NCBI GenBank assembly: GCA_946800325.1
Contig: OX326957.1
Span: 18,821,591-18,885,590 of the forward strand
Direction of reading: 5' to 3'
DNA: 64,000 nt
Origin: Luzula sylvatica
Lineage: Eukaryota; Streptophyta; Magnoliopsida; Poales; Juncaceae
Shown here: positions 22,280 through 33,688 of the stretch, piece by piece
Layout of the letters: each line of letters begins with the position of its first letter
Numbering within the stretch: position 1 is the stretch's first letter
Notes under the pieces: model-generated
What the model was told of the DNA's origin: nothing
What the model saw: the letters and a program-made list of their open reading frames with translations, nothing else
Databases searched by the model: none
Translations under genes and position numbers: made by a program

Positions 22280-23861
22280 TGTAATAAATATCAAAAATAG
22301 GGTTTTGATATTTGTAAAATATTAATCCTAAAATCTCAGAATATAAGACCCATGTTAAATATATAAATCCCCACGATCAAAACTGACTTCTTATGCGTCA
22401 AAGTTGTCAAAAGGGTATAACCATAATTTCATTTTTATGGTTATTTTAATATATATATGATAGGGACTTAATTGCATAATTACCCAACCATTAATAATAC
22501 AAATAAGTAGAGTTTGGAAATAAACCCCCATATAGTTGTAAATCCAAGGACTTACAATTTTGATAGTTTTGTGGGTATGTATGAAATGTGATTTTTCATT
22601 ATCTCTTCTTAGTCGGCCAGCAGGTTATCCCTCTTCATCCATTCATACAACAATTAAACACTCATGAAACCCTAAGAAAAGAAGAGAGAAAAACAGGAAA
22701 AATCAAGGAAAAGAGGCGATTTCGCAAAACGAAAAGTGCCATAATCTTCAGGAGGTTGAGTTGAGCGAGTTGGCAAGATCAAAAGAAGGATTCCATCAAA
22801 GTTTCGAGTTTCTCCTTACATGATAGTCTAGAGTTCTTGCTTTAGAAATCCGTATTTTGCTTTAAAAACCGTGTTACTTCACAAAATGTATGTTATGTAT
22901 ATTTGATCATATATATGTATGTAGAATTTGAGTTTGATAAAACGTAAGCCGGGCTGACGGTTTTGAAAGAGGGTCCTTTGATAACATGACGCGGCTCCTC
23001 CGGCACGTTTTAGTTTGTTAGGTGTAGTGTCACGTGACCTCGTGGCGCTCTTTGGAGGGAATTGCGTAGCAATCTTGATGTAGTACAAAGACCCGACCCA
23101 TGAGGGGTCTGGCTGTGGCGCATGGATAGTCGGTCGTCAGCTCATTTTTTGGGAATTCTCGCTTTCCGAGCTTTATGTTTTGTTCCAGCCCTTGTGTGTG
23201 ACTCGCTATCAGCGCGGGTTGGCACTTCAGTCGAGTGTTATTTGCGCCCTCACCTCGGGTAAAACCATTAGTATATATATATGATTAGATATGAAGGTAA
23301 GTGATTTTGATTTCGAAAAACCGGGGAAAGTATTTGAGAAGTATTTATATACATGTATGATTTATGATTTCGATTATTTTGAGCGAGGTTTTTGGCCATG
23401 TAAAAATGTCGATCTTAATACGCTAGGCTCAAAACTCACTCACTTAGTCACTTCCGTGACTAACCATTTTATTTGAATGTTTTGAGTCTAGGTACGGTGG
23501 ACAGATCATCCGGGGCAGCGGGTATCTAGAGAGTGAGTACGACGGTTTTGTTTCATCGCGGAACCTCCATGTTGTGTATATTATTTTACTTCCTTTTTGG
23601 CCAGCGAGCTTTTTGTTGCCACGACATCTTGTTTAGTTTTGTGTTTGTTTATGTCGCGTTTGTGTATATAAGCTTCCACTAGGTTTCTTTGAGCTCGTTT
23701 GTATATGTTATGGTGATGCATATGTACATATATGTGTGTCGTTGTTTTCGAGTTGTGGTATTTATGTTTTTGTGAAATTATCATATAAGAGCATGTGGTA
23801 TACGAGTTGTATGCTGGTGGGTTGCTGCACCCATTTCCATTTTATATTTTCGGGGGTGACA
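22280..23861 (+). repeat. 3' LTR of the gypsy element
   Basis: Begins TGTAATAAATATC after the polypurine tract and ends GGGGGTGACA, about 1.58 kb. It carries leader-like sequence (AAACCCTAAGAAAAGAAG near 22670) and no protein-coding features. No partner 5' LTR lies in the window. Confidence 0.8.
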
Positions 23862-23866
23862 GCTGT

Positions 23867-24780
23867 TGAAAGAAATACAGTTTCGGATCAACCGTAAAAG
23901 TGTAGACAAGGATAAACGAACGTACGCGTTCGTGGGAATAACTTTTAGTAGGAACCTCCAATTTGAATAGTTCAAATTGGATCAGTTAGATAATGAGATT
24001 ATCTAGAACTTTCATGTAGAAGTATATTTCATGTGAACGAAGTATCAGTGTCGTTTCAATGAAATACCGAACAGGTGCAACAGTATGACATACAATTAGT
24101 AAAACTGTAATAACTTTTGCATACGAACTCCAATTGGGCTGGGCCAAATTGGGTTGGAAAGATAATGAGATTATCAACAACTTTCGTTCAGGTTGATTTT
24201 CTATTAAAGCAGAATACTGAAAGGATATACATGCCTTTTGGCCCATCCTAATCCTATGTGATATAAATAGGATAATTCTCTCTCCTCTATTCAGACTTTT
24301 CAGATTATTCAGTCCAATTTATCCAAAAATAGAGAGCCATCTTTCATAGATCGAAAGAGTGCGAAGAGAGAAAACCGAGAAAAGGAATTTTTCTCGGTAT
24401 AGAGAATCAATCTAAATCGAGCAAGTTCGCCGGTACTTCGTCTAGGCAGTTGCACCCACGACCGACGTCTTCTGACTCAAGGTGGATACACGTAGAGCAG
24501 CGACATGTGTGGCTCTACGGTTGTGATCAAACCGTAGGAGAGATAATCGCAACGAGACGGTGATATACGCGTGGTGTGGGACGCGCGGATTGTCACCAAC
24601 GTGACAGTAGGAGAAGGCATAGCTATCAACCCTTCGAGTGCAATCAATTTTGCACCAGTATGAATCTATCCTTCTTATTGTATCGTACCCTCGAGATCAT
24701 GGCGTGATCTTGGATTTTGAGAACCGGACCGGGCCTTCATATCCGCTGCACAGGCCCGGGGACGGGAGAATTCTCTTTAG
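23867..24780 (+). mobile_element. LTR family A copy (plus), no clean TSD
   Basis: Starts TGAAAGAAATACAGTTTCGG and ends after GCCCGGGGACGGGAGAATTC. It has two copies of a module made of CCAATTTGAA..TTCAAATTGG or CCAATT(G/T)GG..CCAAATTGG followed by AGATAATGAGATTATC (23954-24010 and 24130-24178). TATA box GATATAAATAGG lies near 24261. Left flank is gypsy LTR, right flank is copia RNase H, so the flanks do not give a duplication. Confidence 0.8.
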
Positions 24781-25031
24781 TTGTGTATTGTGAGAATTCG
24801 GGAGGAATAGCACAGGCCAAGGAACCGAGATCGCATCATCGCTCCAAAAACATCCTGCGTAAATTCCACTAGATTCGCGAGAATCTACAAAGGCATGATG
24901 TTGTGATTTTGAAGATTGATACTGACGAGAATGTAGCGGATCCTTTTACGAAGCCACTTCCAGTTGCGAAACATGATCGTCATGCTAGAACTATAGCTTT
25001 GAGAAACCTACAGGAGGAAGTTGGTTTGTAG
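24781..25031 (+). pseudogene. Copia RNase H C-terminal fragment
   Basis: Encodes a short tail with KEPRSHHRSKN, then an interrupted segment (TAG after KFH) and TDENVADPFTKPL, ending at TAG 25029-25031. This matches the end of copia pol (compare 8860-9075). Everything upstream has been replaced by the family A LTR. Confidence 0.85.
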
Positions 25032-25205
25032 TTATCTAAAACAATAGTCGTTATGATTAGTTGATTTGTAAACGAAGTTGGAATGTATCCGAATCAGCAC
25101 AGTGAGGATTGTTGATTTGTTAAAAAATAGTGGGAGTAATTTTATTGAACTGAAACATAAATGTTAGCATCTATAAATGTATTAATTTTATATTCCATGT
25201 AGAAA
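25032..25205 (+). other. Spacer between copia RNase H tail and the next gag
   Basis: Contains a polypurine-like AGTGGGAG (25129-25136) and then CATCTATAAATGTATTAATTT, a leader phrase also seen at 35606-35630. No LTR and no primer site are visible between the RNase H end and the gag ATG at 25206. Confidence 0.6.
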
Positions 25206-28200
25206 ATGTCTTCAAACAGTTTAAATTTGAGATCTCTCCTTGAGAAGGAGATGTTGAATGGTAAAAACTTTCTGGATTGGAAGCGCAATCTAAGGATTCT
25301 TCTTAGGGCCGAGCATAAGGATTATGTTCTTGATGAGGCTCTCCCAAATGAACCACCAGTAGATGCAGATTATGTGGACCAAGAATACCATGAAAAGTTG
25401 ATAGATGATGATGTTGAAGTAACCTATCTCATGGCAACTATGTCATCGGATCGTCAAAAGCAGTTTGTTGAATAGCATGCACACTACAACAGATCTGCGC
25501 ATCAGCGACGGTAAAAACCGTCGCTGATACTCCCAAAAACCGTCGCTGAAAGTTTTACCGACGGCATCCCGTCGCTGATTGCCCGTCGCTGAAAGGGGCG
25601 TCGCTAATGTCACTTTTTCCGACGGGCCGTCGCTGATGTCACTTTTCCGGCGGTTATTCCTTCTCCGGCGGGCCGTCGCAGAAAGCTTCTCCGGCGGGCC
25701 GTCGCAGAAAAGGTGACATCAGCATACGGATAAATAAATAAATAAATAATTAAATTATATTAAATATATATAAATAATTAAATAATATTAAATATATATA
25801 ATTAATAAATAATTAAATTATTAATAATTATAATATTAATAAATAATTAAATTATATTAATAATATATAAATAAATAATTATATTATATTAAATTTGTAT
25901 TAATAATATTAAATAATTAAATAATATTAAATTTGTAATATTAATATTAATAATAAATAATTAAATAATATTAAATATATATAATTAATAAATAATTAAA
26001 TAATTAATAATTATAATATTAAATATATGTTAGAAAATTCATAAACATATTAGAGATATATTAAATATAATTTAATACCTATTATTTTTATTATTTTTAT
26101 ATTTTTTGGTAATCAAAAATATATTAAAAATTTCATAACTCAACAATATATAACCATAAATTATACTCGCAACAAATAAAGTACTACATCCAAAAAACAA
26201 TTAAAACCTAATCTAAACCTAATATTTTTCTACTACATCCAAATAACTCTAAAATCCTAAATCCAAACTTAGATATAAACTACGCATTTTTCACACATAC
26301 AATATCATACAATAAATTATAAAAATTGAACTATTATTAACCTTGGTCCCGAGTTGATTAATTAATTCGCCAAAAAGTCCAAAATCCAAATTTCCTAAAA
26401 TAATAAGAACAAATTAATTTAACAAATTTCAAAAAACATAACTAACAAATTTGAAAATAATAGATGTAAAAATTGATTTAAAACATATTTTAATAAAATC
26501 AAATTTAAAAAAAAAACAGATATAAAATATACTTAAAACAAATTAAAATTCCATATTTAATAAGCCTACAAACTCTAAAAATTCATAATTAAAATACCTA
26601 AAACAAAATCAGAACAGATTCAAAAATCCTAAATAAAATAATTATTTAATCATACAAAACCAGATTTAAAATGCTTATGAATCCAGATTCAAAATTTTTT
26701 ACACCTAATTAAACCTAAATTTAAATCTAACCTAACCAAACCGAGAAAGATAAACATACCTTCAAACAAATAGATAACAAGAGACTTTCCACTACACCAG
26801 ACCCGAGTGTCGAGAGAGCAGCCGAGATATATAACTTTCACCTAAAAAAACAAATTTAAACAAAAATAAAAAAAACAAGTTTAAAAAAACAAATTTAGAA
26901 CAAATTCAAAATTCCTAAAAAAAATAGTTATTTAAGCCTAAAAATCCAGATTTAAAATCCATATGTAAAATCCAGATTCATAATTTTTTAAAACCAATTA
27001 AACCTTTATTTAAAACAGATTTTAGCCTACAAACCCTAATCAAACCTAATCAAACCTAAAACAAATTCAACACAGATTCAAAATTCCTAAAAAAATTAGT
27101 TATTTAAGCCTAAAAATCCAGATTTTAAATCCATATGTAAAATCCAAATTCAAAATTTTTTAAACCTAATCAAACCTAAATTTAAATCTAAATGCTAACT
27201 AAACCGAGAGAGAGGAGCATACCTTCAACCAAGAGAGAGCAGGAGAGTTCCTCGGATTTCACCACACCAAACCCGAGAGACGAGACAGCAGCCAAGATTT
27301 TACTCTTCAACCTAAAAAAACAAATTTAATGCCTTTAAAACAAATTCAGAACAGATAACCTACAAATATTCCAAAAATATATTTAAAACAGATTTAAAAA
27401 TATATTTAAAGCAGATACAAAAATAATTTTAAAACATATTTAAAAAATAATCACAGACCTAATTAATCAGATTTAAAACTGCTTTAAAACAGATTTACAA
27501 TAACATATTCAAATAAAACACCCAAAACGTTTTGATAGATTATAAAAACAGATTTGAAAACAGATTGATAGATTATAAAAACAATTTAACAACAATTTAA
27601 TCTAATTATGAAAACATAATTAACAATTGATGGAATAAAAACAGATCCAATATCGTATGTCTTTACAGATTATAAAAACGTATGTCCAAAAAATAATTTA
27701 AGAGCAATTTAAGAACAGAAAATATCATCGAATAAGCCTAATCCAACAGAAAATATTTCAACAATTGACAGATCTAATATTATGAAAAATATCGTACAAT
27801 TTAAGAACAGAAAATAGGGAAATCTAGCGGATATTTGACAGAAAATATACCTAAAAAGAGAGAGCTCGTCTAATTGAAGAGGGAAATCGTCCAATCGAAC
27901 ACCAATCTCACCCTAATCCGAGCACCAACCGAGCCCTAAACCCTAATTTCATACAATAAAAATATAAATCAATCGTCTAATTGAAAAACATGCAAATTAA
28001 ATTTTCTGATAATCATAATACAGAAATAACCTCGCCATTGCTCGAGGGACAAATGGTGGAGGGTGTGCAGAGACGAATCACGGAGAAGTTGAAGAGGGGC
28101 CGAGGGCAGCTCGCGGGTGTGAGGGCGAGCAGGAGAAGGAGAGGGGGCTGCTGTTAGGAGAAGGAGAGGGGGGCTGTTAGGAGAAGGAGAGGGGGGCTGC

Positions 28201-31200
28201 TGTTAGGAGAAAGGGGGGCTGTTAGGAGAAGGAGAGGGGCGCTGTGAGGGCGAAGGGAAGAAGAGGGAGATGGAGAGGGGGGGCTGTGAGAAAGAAGTGG
28301 GAAGAGAAAGAAAAAGGTCGGGGGAGGGGTTATATAAATTTTACCTTTATCATCACCGACGGGCCGACGGGAGCATCTGCGACGGGGCGATTTTTTTCTG
28401 CGGCGGGTTCATATCTACGACGGGCCGACGGTGAGCATATTAGCGACGGTTTTAAGTTATCGACGGCCCGTCGGTGAACATTTGAAATAATACCGGTTCG
28501 AATTTTTGGGCGGACGATAAAATTTGAAATCATCTGCGACGGGCCTTGAATCACCGACGGGCCGACAGAGACTTCTGCGACGGGCTCTTGGGTCTGCGAC
28601 GGCCCAACGGAACCATCTGCGACGGTCTCGGACTTCTTCGACGGGCTGACGGAAACATCAGCGACGGGCTGGGACCTCTCCGATGGCCCAACGACAACAT
28701 CTGCGACGGGAAATGGGATCTTTAGCGACGGGCTGCCACTAATAAAACCGCCGGTAATAGTCTTTAGCGACGGCCCAACGCAGAAAAGGCTTCTTATTAA
28801 CGACGGGCCATCGCTGATGTCAAACCCCGTCGCTGATACCCCGTCCTGTTGTAGTGGCATATGTAATGAATAAACAGCTTAAGAAAATGTTCCAAGAACA
28901 AGCAAGACTTGAGAGGTTTAACACCCACAAGGCGTTGTTCCACTGCAAAATGGCCCATGGTACATCTGTGAGTGTGCATGTTTTGAAGATGAAAGGATAT
29001 GTAGATCATCTTGAGAAACTAGGTGGAAAGTCAGCCATGAGATGGAAACTGACTTGATTCTTGAGTCCTTGACTCCAAATTTCTCACAGTTTGTTTCCAA
29101 CTACAACATGCACTCTATGGATAAAACAATACCGGAGTTACATGGTATGCTCAAGAATTTTGAGGCTACCAATAAGTCCGGAGACTTCAAGGCATCCGAT
29201 GCCAATAAAGTTTTGATGGTTCAAAAGGGAAAGTTTAAGAAGATGTTCAAAGGAAAGAATAATTGTAAAGGCAAGATGTTGCCCAAACCAAATATCAAGA
29301 AATCTAAACTGACCACTTGTTTCCATTGTCATAAAAATGACCATTGGAACAAAAAACTGCCCACTTTACTTGGAAGAAGTAAAGAAGAAGAAAGCTGTTT
29401 CAGCAAGTGTCTCAGGTATTGAGATTAATTTATCTAGTTTGTCAAATTGGGTAATAGATACCGGATGAGGTACTTACATATGTAGAGATGTGCAGGCACT
29501 ACAAAGTAGACGAAAACTAGCTAAGGGTGAAGTGGACGTACGCGTGGAAAATGGAGCAAGAGTTGCTGCATTAGCCGTCGGAAATTATCACTTAACTTTA
29601 TCTAGTGGATTTTTATTAGAATTGAACAATTATTGTTATGTACCTGTTATGAACAGGAATATTATTTTTATTTCGAGATTAGCTTTGGATGGTTACAAAT
29701 TTATTATAGAAGATAGTAATTGTACTATCCATAAAGGAGTAATTTTGTATGGAAATGTTTTATTAAAAAATGGTATATATGTGCTAGATCTGAATAATTA
29801 CAAATCCAGGTATAATATCAATGCCGAAAGGATAGTGTGTATTGGTTATAATCAAACCTACCTTTGCATTGTCGTTTAGCCCATATATACGAGAAACTCA
29901 TTTCTAAACTCCGTACGGATGGACTTTTAGACACATTTGATATGAGATCATTCGAGACATGTCAGTCTTCTTATTAGGCAAGATGACTTAGAAACCTTTC
30001 TCAAGTGTTGTAGAAGATCAAGTGCTTTGTTGGAGCCAATACATACTGATGTATGTGGCCCAACGAGCATGGTGGCTATAGGAGGTTATAGATACTTCAT
30101 TACTTTAGTGGTCAAGTGATATGGGTTTATCTACTTAATGAGGCAAATGTCAGAATCGTTTGAAAAGTTCAAAGATTTTAAGAATGAAGTTCAAAATCAA
30201 CTAGGCATAAAAATAAAGGCCATTCGATCCGATCGAGGAGGTAAATATTTGAGCCAAGATTTTGATGACTATCTTAGAGATTGTGGAATTGTTTCACGAT
30301 TAACTCGTCTAGGTACACCTCAATGGAATGTTGTTTTTGAGAAGAGAAATCGTACCTTGTTGGACATGGTTCGATCAATGATGAGTCAAACCGATCTACC
30401 AAAATTATTTTGGAATTATGCCTCTGAAACAGCCGCATTCATACTGAATAGAATTCTATCTAAATCCGGTAGAAAAGACTCCATATGAGATATGGACACG
30501 AAGAACTCCGAGTTTGTCTATTTTGAAGATAAGCTTAGACCCAAATAGGATAAATGTTTATTCGTGGGATATCCTAAGGAAACTAAATGATACTACTTTT
30601 ACATCTCCTCTGAAAATAAGATTTTCGTTGCTAGAAATGGAATCTTCTTCGAGAAGGACTTATTTCCAAGATAGCTAGTGGGAGTAAGGTTGATCTTGAA
30701 GAAGTTCAAGATTTCCAAGCAGGAAATGAACATGAGATGGAAGATATTTCGGGTTCACCAAATGTTGGAGAATCAGAAAATGTGACGCAAGAACCACTTC
30801 GTAGAACTAGTAGGAATCATCAAGAGCCCGAGATATATGAATTTCTTGTGACTAATGATGATGATGTATAGGCCATAGATGATGAACCAACATCCTACTT
30901 AGAGGCTATGATGAGTGAAGATTCGCATAAATGGAATGGTGCCATGAATATCGAGATACAAACCTTGTATGACAATCAAGGTGGGAACTTGGTTGATCCA
31001 CGTGAAGGTTTAAAGACCAGTGGGTGCAAGTGGGGTTTCGAAAGAAAACCGACATGGATGGTACGGTACATACTTACAAAGCACGGCTCGTGGAGAAATG
31101 TTTCAAGCAAACTCATGGGATAGACTATGATGAAATATTTTTATCCGTGGTAATGCTTAAGTCTATAAGAATTCTACTTGTCATAGCTCCATATTATGAC

Positions 31201-31432
31201 TATGAGAAATGGAAAACAGGATGTGAAAATTGCTTTCCTTGACGGGAACTTAACCGAGGATGTATACATGATGCAACCCGAGGGTTTTGTCGATCCATAG
31301 AATTCTAAGAAAGTATGCAAGCTTCAAAAGTCTATTTATGGTCTGAAACATGCATCTCAAAGTTGGAATCTTCGTTATCAAGAATGTGGAAGAACCTTGT
31401 ATATATAAGAAATTCAGTGGGAGTGCACATCT
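25206..31432 (+). pseudogene. Ty1/copia II gag-pol, heavily mutated, split by CACTA-3
   Basis: Same lineage as copia I. Gag starts at ATG 25206 (SSNSLNLRSLLEKEMLNGKN), is interrupted by CACTA-3, and resumes at 28860 with MNKQLKKMFQEQARLE. The knuckle is degenerate (CFHCHKNDHWNKK). Protease-region DVQALQSRRKL follows near 29490, then integrase with RSDRGGKY and TPQWNVVFEKRNRT (30138-30480). RT runs from about 30908 with KARLVEKCFKQTHGIDYDE and stops at KKFSGSAH where an LTR intervenes. There are many stops and frameshifts, for example near 29040, 29420, 29470, 29880, 30490, 31035 and 31300. Non-functional and older than copia I. Confidence 0.9.
25482..28856. mobile_element. Non-autonomous CACTA-3 with TSD GCA (second CACTA family)
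   Basis: Termini CACTACAACAG (25482) and CTGTTGTAGTG (ending 28856), with GCA at 25479-25481 and 28857-28859. The subterminal arrays (25495-25720 and 28350-28850) use a different, partly palindromic motif, CGACGGGCCGTCGCTGA, so this is a separate family from CACTA-1/2. The core is extremely AT-rich, and a GA-rich stretch with GGAGAAGGAGAGGGG repeats lies at 28110-28330. A minus-strand 176-codon frame at 28330-28860 is a by-product of the subterminal repeats. No transposase. Confidence 0.95.
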
Positions 31433-31923
31433 TGAAAGAAATACAGTTTCGGATCAACCGTAAAAGTATACACAAGGATAAACGAACGTATGCTTTCGTA
31501 GGCATAAGAAACAGATTTAGTAAAACTGGCATAACTTTCAGTGGGAAACTCCAATTTGAATGATTCAAATTGGGTTAGACAGATAATAATATTATCTAGA
31601 ACTTTCATGTAGAAATATATTTTATTTGAACGAAGTATCAGTGTCGTTTTAATGAAATACCGAAAGGGTGCGATAGTTTGACACACAGTTAGTAAAACCG
31701 TCGTAACTTTCGCATCCGAACTCCAATTGGGCCCGTCCAAATTGGGTTGGAAAGTTCATAAGATTATCTACAACTTTCGTGAAGGTTTGAAATCGGTTGG
31801 AATGATTTAATATTTTCGTTTTAACAGAATACTGAAACGGTGTGTGCAGTTTTCTTTTTGAAGAGGTGTATAGTGGATATACATACCTTTTGGCCCATCC
31901 TTATCCTATGTTGTATAAATATG

Positions 31924-31996
<73 letters not shown>

Positions 31997-32532
31997 CAGT
32001 CCAATTCATTATATCCAGAGAATTATTCCAGAAATAGAGAGTCATCTTTCAGAGAGTGAAAGGGTGCGAAAAGAGAGAAACGAGAAAAACAGTTTTTCTT
32101 GGTTTAGAGAATCAATTCAATCATGCAAGTTCGCCGGTGCATCGTCTAGGCGGGTGCATCCGCGACAGAGGTGCTACGACTCACCGTAGATACGGATAGA
32201 GGAGCGACACTTGTGGCTCTACATTGTGATCAAACCGAAGGAGTGAAAGACTATGGAAACGTGTTGACATGGACGCACGGAAACAACCGGAGGCGTGTCA
32301 AGACGGTGCGAGACGTGTGGTATGGGACGCACGGGCTAGTCACCAACGTGACACCGAAGGTAGAGAAGGATGCGAGCGATCAACCCGTCGTGCGTGATCA
32401 ATTTCACGCTGGTAATCGTCTATCCTTCTATTGCATCGTACCCTCGAAGTCGTGGCGTGATCTTGGATTTTGGGAACCGGACCGGGCCTTCATATCCGCT
32501 GCGCGGGCCCGGGGTCGGGTGAACTCCCTACA
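31433..32532 (+). mobile_element. LTR family A copy (plus), left arm of an inverted pair
   Basis: TGAAAGAAATACAG start, GTGAACTCCCTACA end, about 1.1 kb. It has the AATTTGAA/TTCAAATT module block, TATA box TTGTATAAATATG near 31912 and, just after it, a (CT)n tract (31927-31993). It ends with a GCGCGGGCCCGGGG-rich region (32495-32520). It interrupts the copia II RT. Confidence 0.88.
31927..31993. repeat. (CT)n microsatellite in an LTR
   Basis: About 67 bp of CT repeat immediately downstream of the LTR TATA box, within the presumed transcribed leader. A CT tract occurs at the corresponding place in the LTR at 48916-49840. Confidence 0.97.
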
Positions 32533-32636
32533 CTGCTGCAGTATGTGGACGATTTGAGTCTTGCCCGCCGAATAAAGCAAACACTCACGCACAAAATCAA
32601 ACACTTTAGCCTCAATCTGACATGGTGGAGGAGAAA
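32533..32636 (+). other. 104-bp spacer between opposed LTRs, with a YVDD-like codon string
   Basis: In one frame it reads LLQYVDDLSLARR, resembling the RT catalytic box that should follow the KKFSGS segment broken at 31432. Residues after it do not match the copia I RT, so it may be a divergent or rearranged RT piece. Confidence 0.4.
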
Positions 32637-33688
32637 TGAAGGGAAATATCCCGAGCCCGGGCCCGCGCAGCAGATATGAAGGCCCGGTCCAGTTCCCAAA
32701 TCCCGAGAACACGCCTCGACTTCGAGAGTACGATGCAAAGTAGGATAGATGATTACCAGCGTGAAATTGATCACGCACGCCGGGTTGATCGCTCGCATCC
32801 TTTCCTTCTCCGGTGTCACGGTGGTGACTAGCTCGTGCATCACACCATCTTGACACATCTCCGGTTGTCTTCGTGCGTCCCATGCCCACACGCTTCCACA
32901 GCCTATTACTCGTTTACTTCTTCGGTTTGATCACAACGAAGAGCCACAAGTGTCGCTCCTCTATCCGTATCCACCGTGAGTAGCCTTGGTCGCGGATTCA
33001 CCTGCCTAGACGATGCACCAGCGAACTTCATGATTGAATTGATTCTTTAAACCGAGAAAAACTGTTTTTCTCGTTTCTCTCTTTTCTCATCCTTTCACTC
33101 TCTGAAAGATGACTCTCTATTTCTGGATTAATTAGATTAATTATCTGGATTAGACTGAATTGGATTGATTGAACTGAATAGAGTGGGACAGAAATATCTT
33201 ATTTATACAACATAGGATAAGGATAAGCCAAAAGGTATGTATATCTACTATACACCTCTTCAAACAGAAAACTGCACACACCCTTTCAGTATTCCGTTGA
33301 AACAAAAATGTTAAATCCTTCCAACCAACTTTAAACCTTCACGAAAGTTGTAGATTATCTTATTATCTTTCCAACCCAATTTGACCTGGCCCAATTGGTG
33401 TTCGGATACGAAAGTTACGGTTCTTTTACTAACTGTATGTCAAACTATCGCACCCTTTCGGTATTCCATTAAAACGACACTGATACTTCGTTCAAATAAA
33501 AATATTTCTACATGAAAATTCTAGCTAATCTCATTATCTATCTAACCCAATTTGAACCATTCAAATTGGAGTTTTCCACTGAAAGTTATGCCAGTTTTAC
33601 TAAAACTGTTTATTATGCCTACGAACGCGTACGTTCGTTTATCCTTGTTTACACTTTTACGGTTGATCCGAAACTATATTTCTTTCAG
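32637..33688 (-). mobile_element. LTR family A copy (minus), right arm of an inverted pair
   Basis: Minus-strand start TGAAAGAAATATAG at 33688, end ATTTCCCTTCA at 32637. At 33689 it is followed by the inverted polypurine tract (GTCTCCCACTC), so it is the 3' LTR of a minus-strand copia whose 3' UTR continues to the right. By eye it is very similar throughout to 31433-32532 in the opposite orientation. Confidence 0.88.

Larger units (their letters stand above)
15641..23861 (+). mobile_element. Ty3/gypsy (chromovirus-like) element, 5'-truncated, twice interrupted
   Basis: Retained parts in order: RT and RNase H (15641-16463), RNase H end, zinc domain and integrase (17130-18089), integrase end and C-terminal tail (21600-22250), a G-only polypurine tract (22256-22275) and the 3' LTR (22280-23861). 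A solo LTR and a CACTA derivative split it. 5' LTR, gag, protease and the start of RT are missing at the join with family B. Confidence 0.9.

Noticed and set aside
24781..25031. Functional small RNase H gene
   Set aside because: It lacks the catalytic N-terminal part, contains an internal stop and begins exactly at an LTR border; it is a truncated copia tail.
28330..28860. 176-codon minus-strand open frame
   Set aside because: It follows the CACTA-3 subterminal repeats exactly (repeated VGPS/VADVSV pattern) and has no start context or protein logic of its own.
31842..32189. Open frame rich in Ser-Leu
   Set aside because: Translation of the CT microsatellite inside an LTR.
32171..32557. 128-codon plus frame and minus-strand frames in family A LTRs
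   Set aside because: LTR sequence repeated in many copies with the frame broken in most; no recognisable protein.
32533..32636. Independent reverse transcriptase gene from YVDD
   Set aside because: Only about 34 codons with no other RT motif; at most a remnant of the copia II RT.
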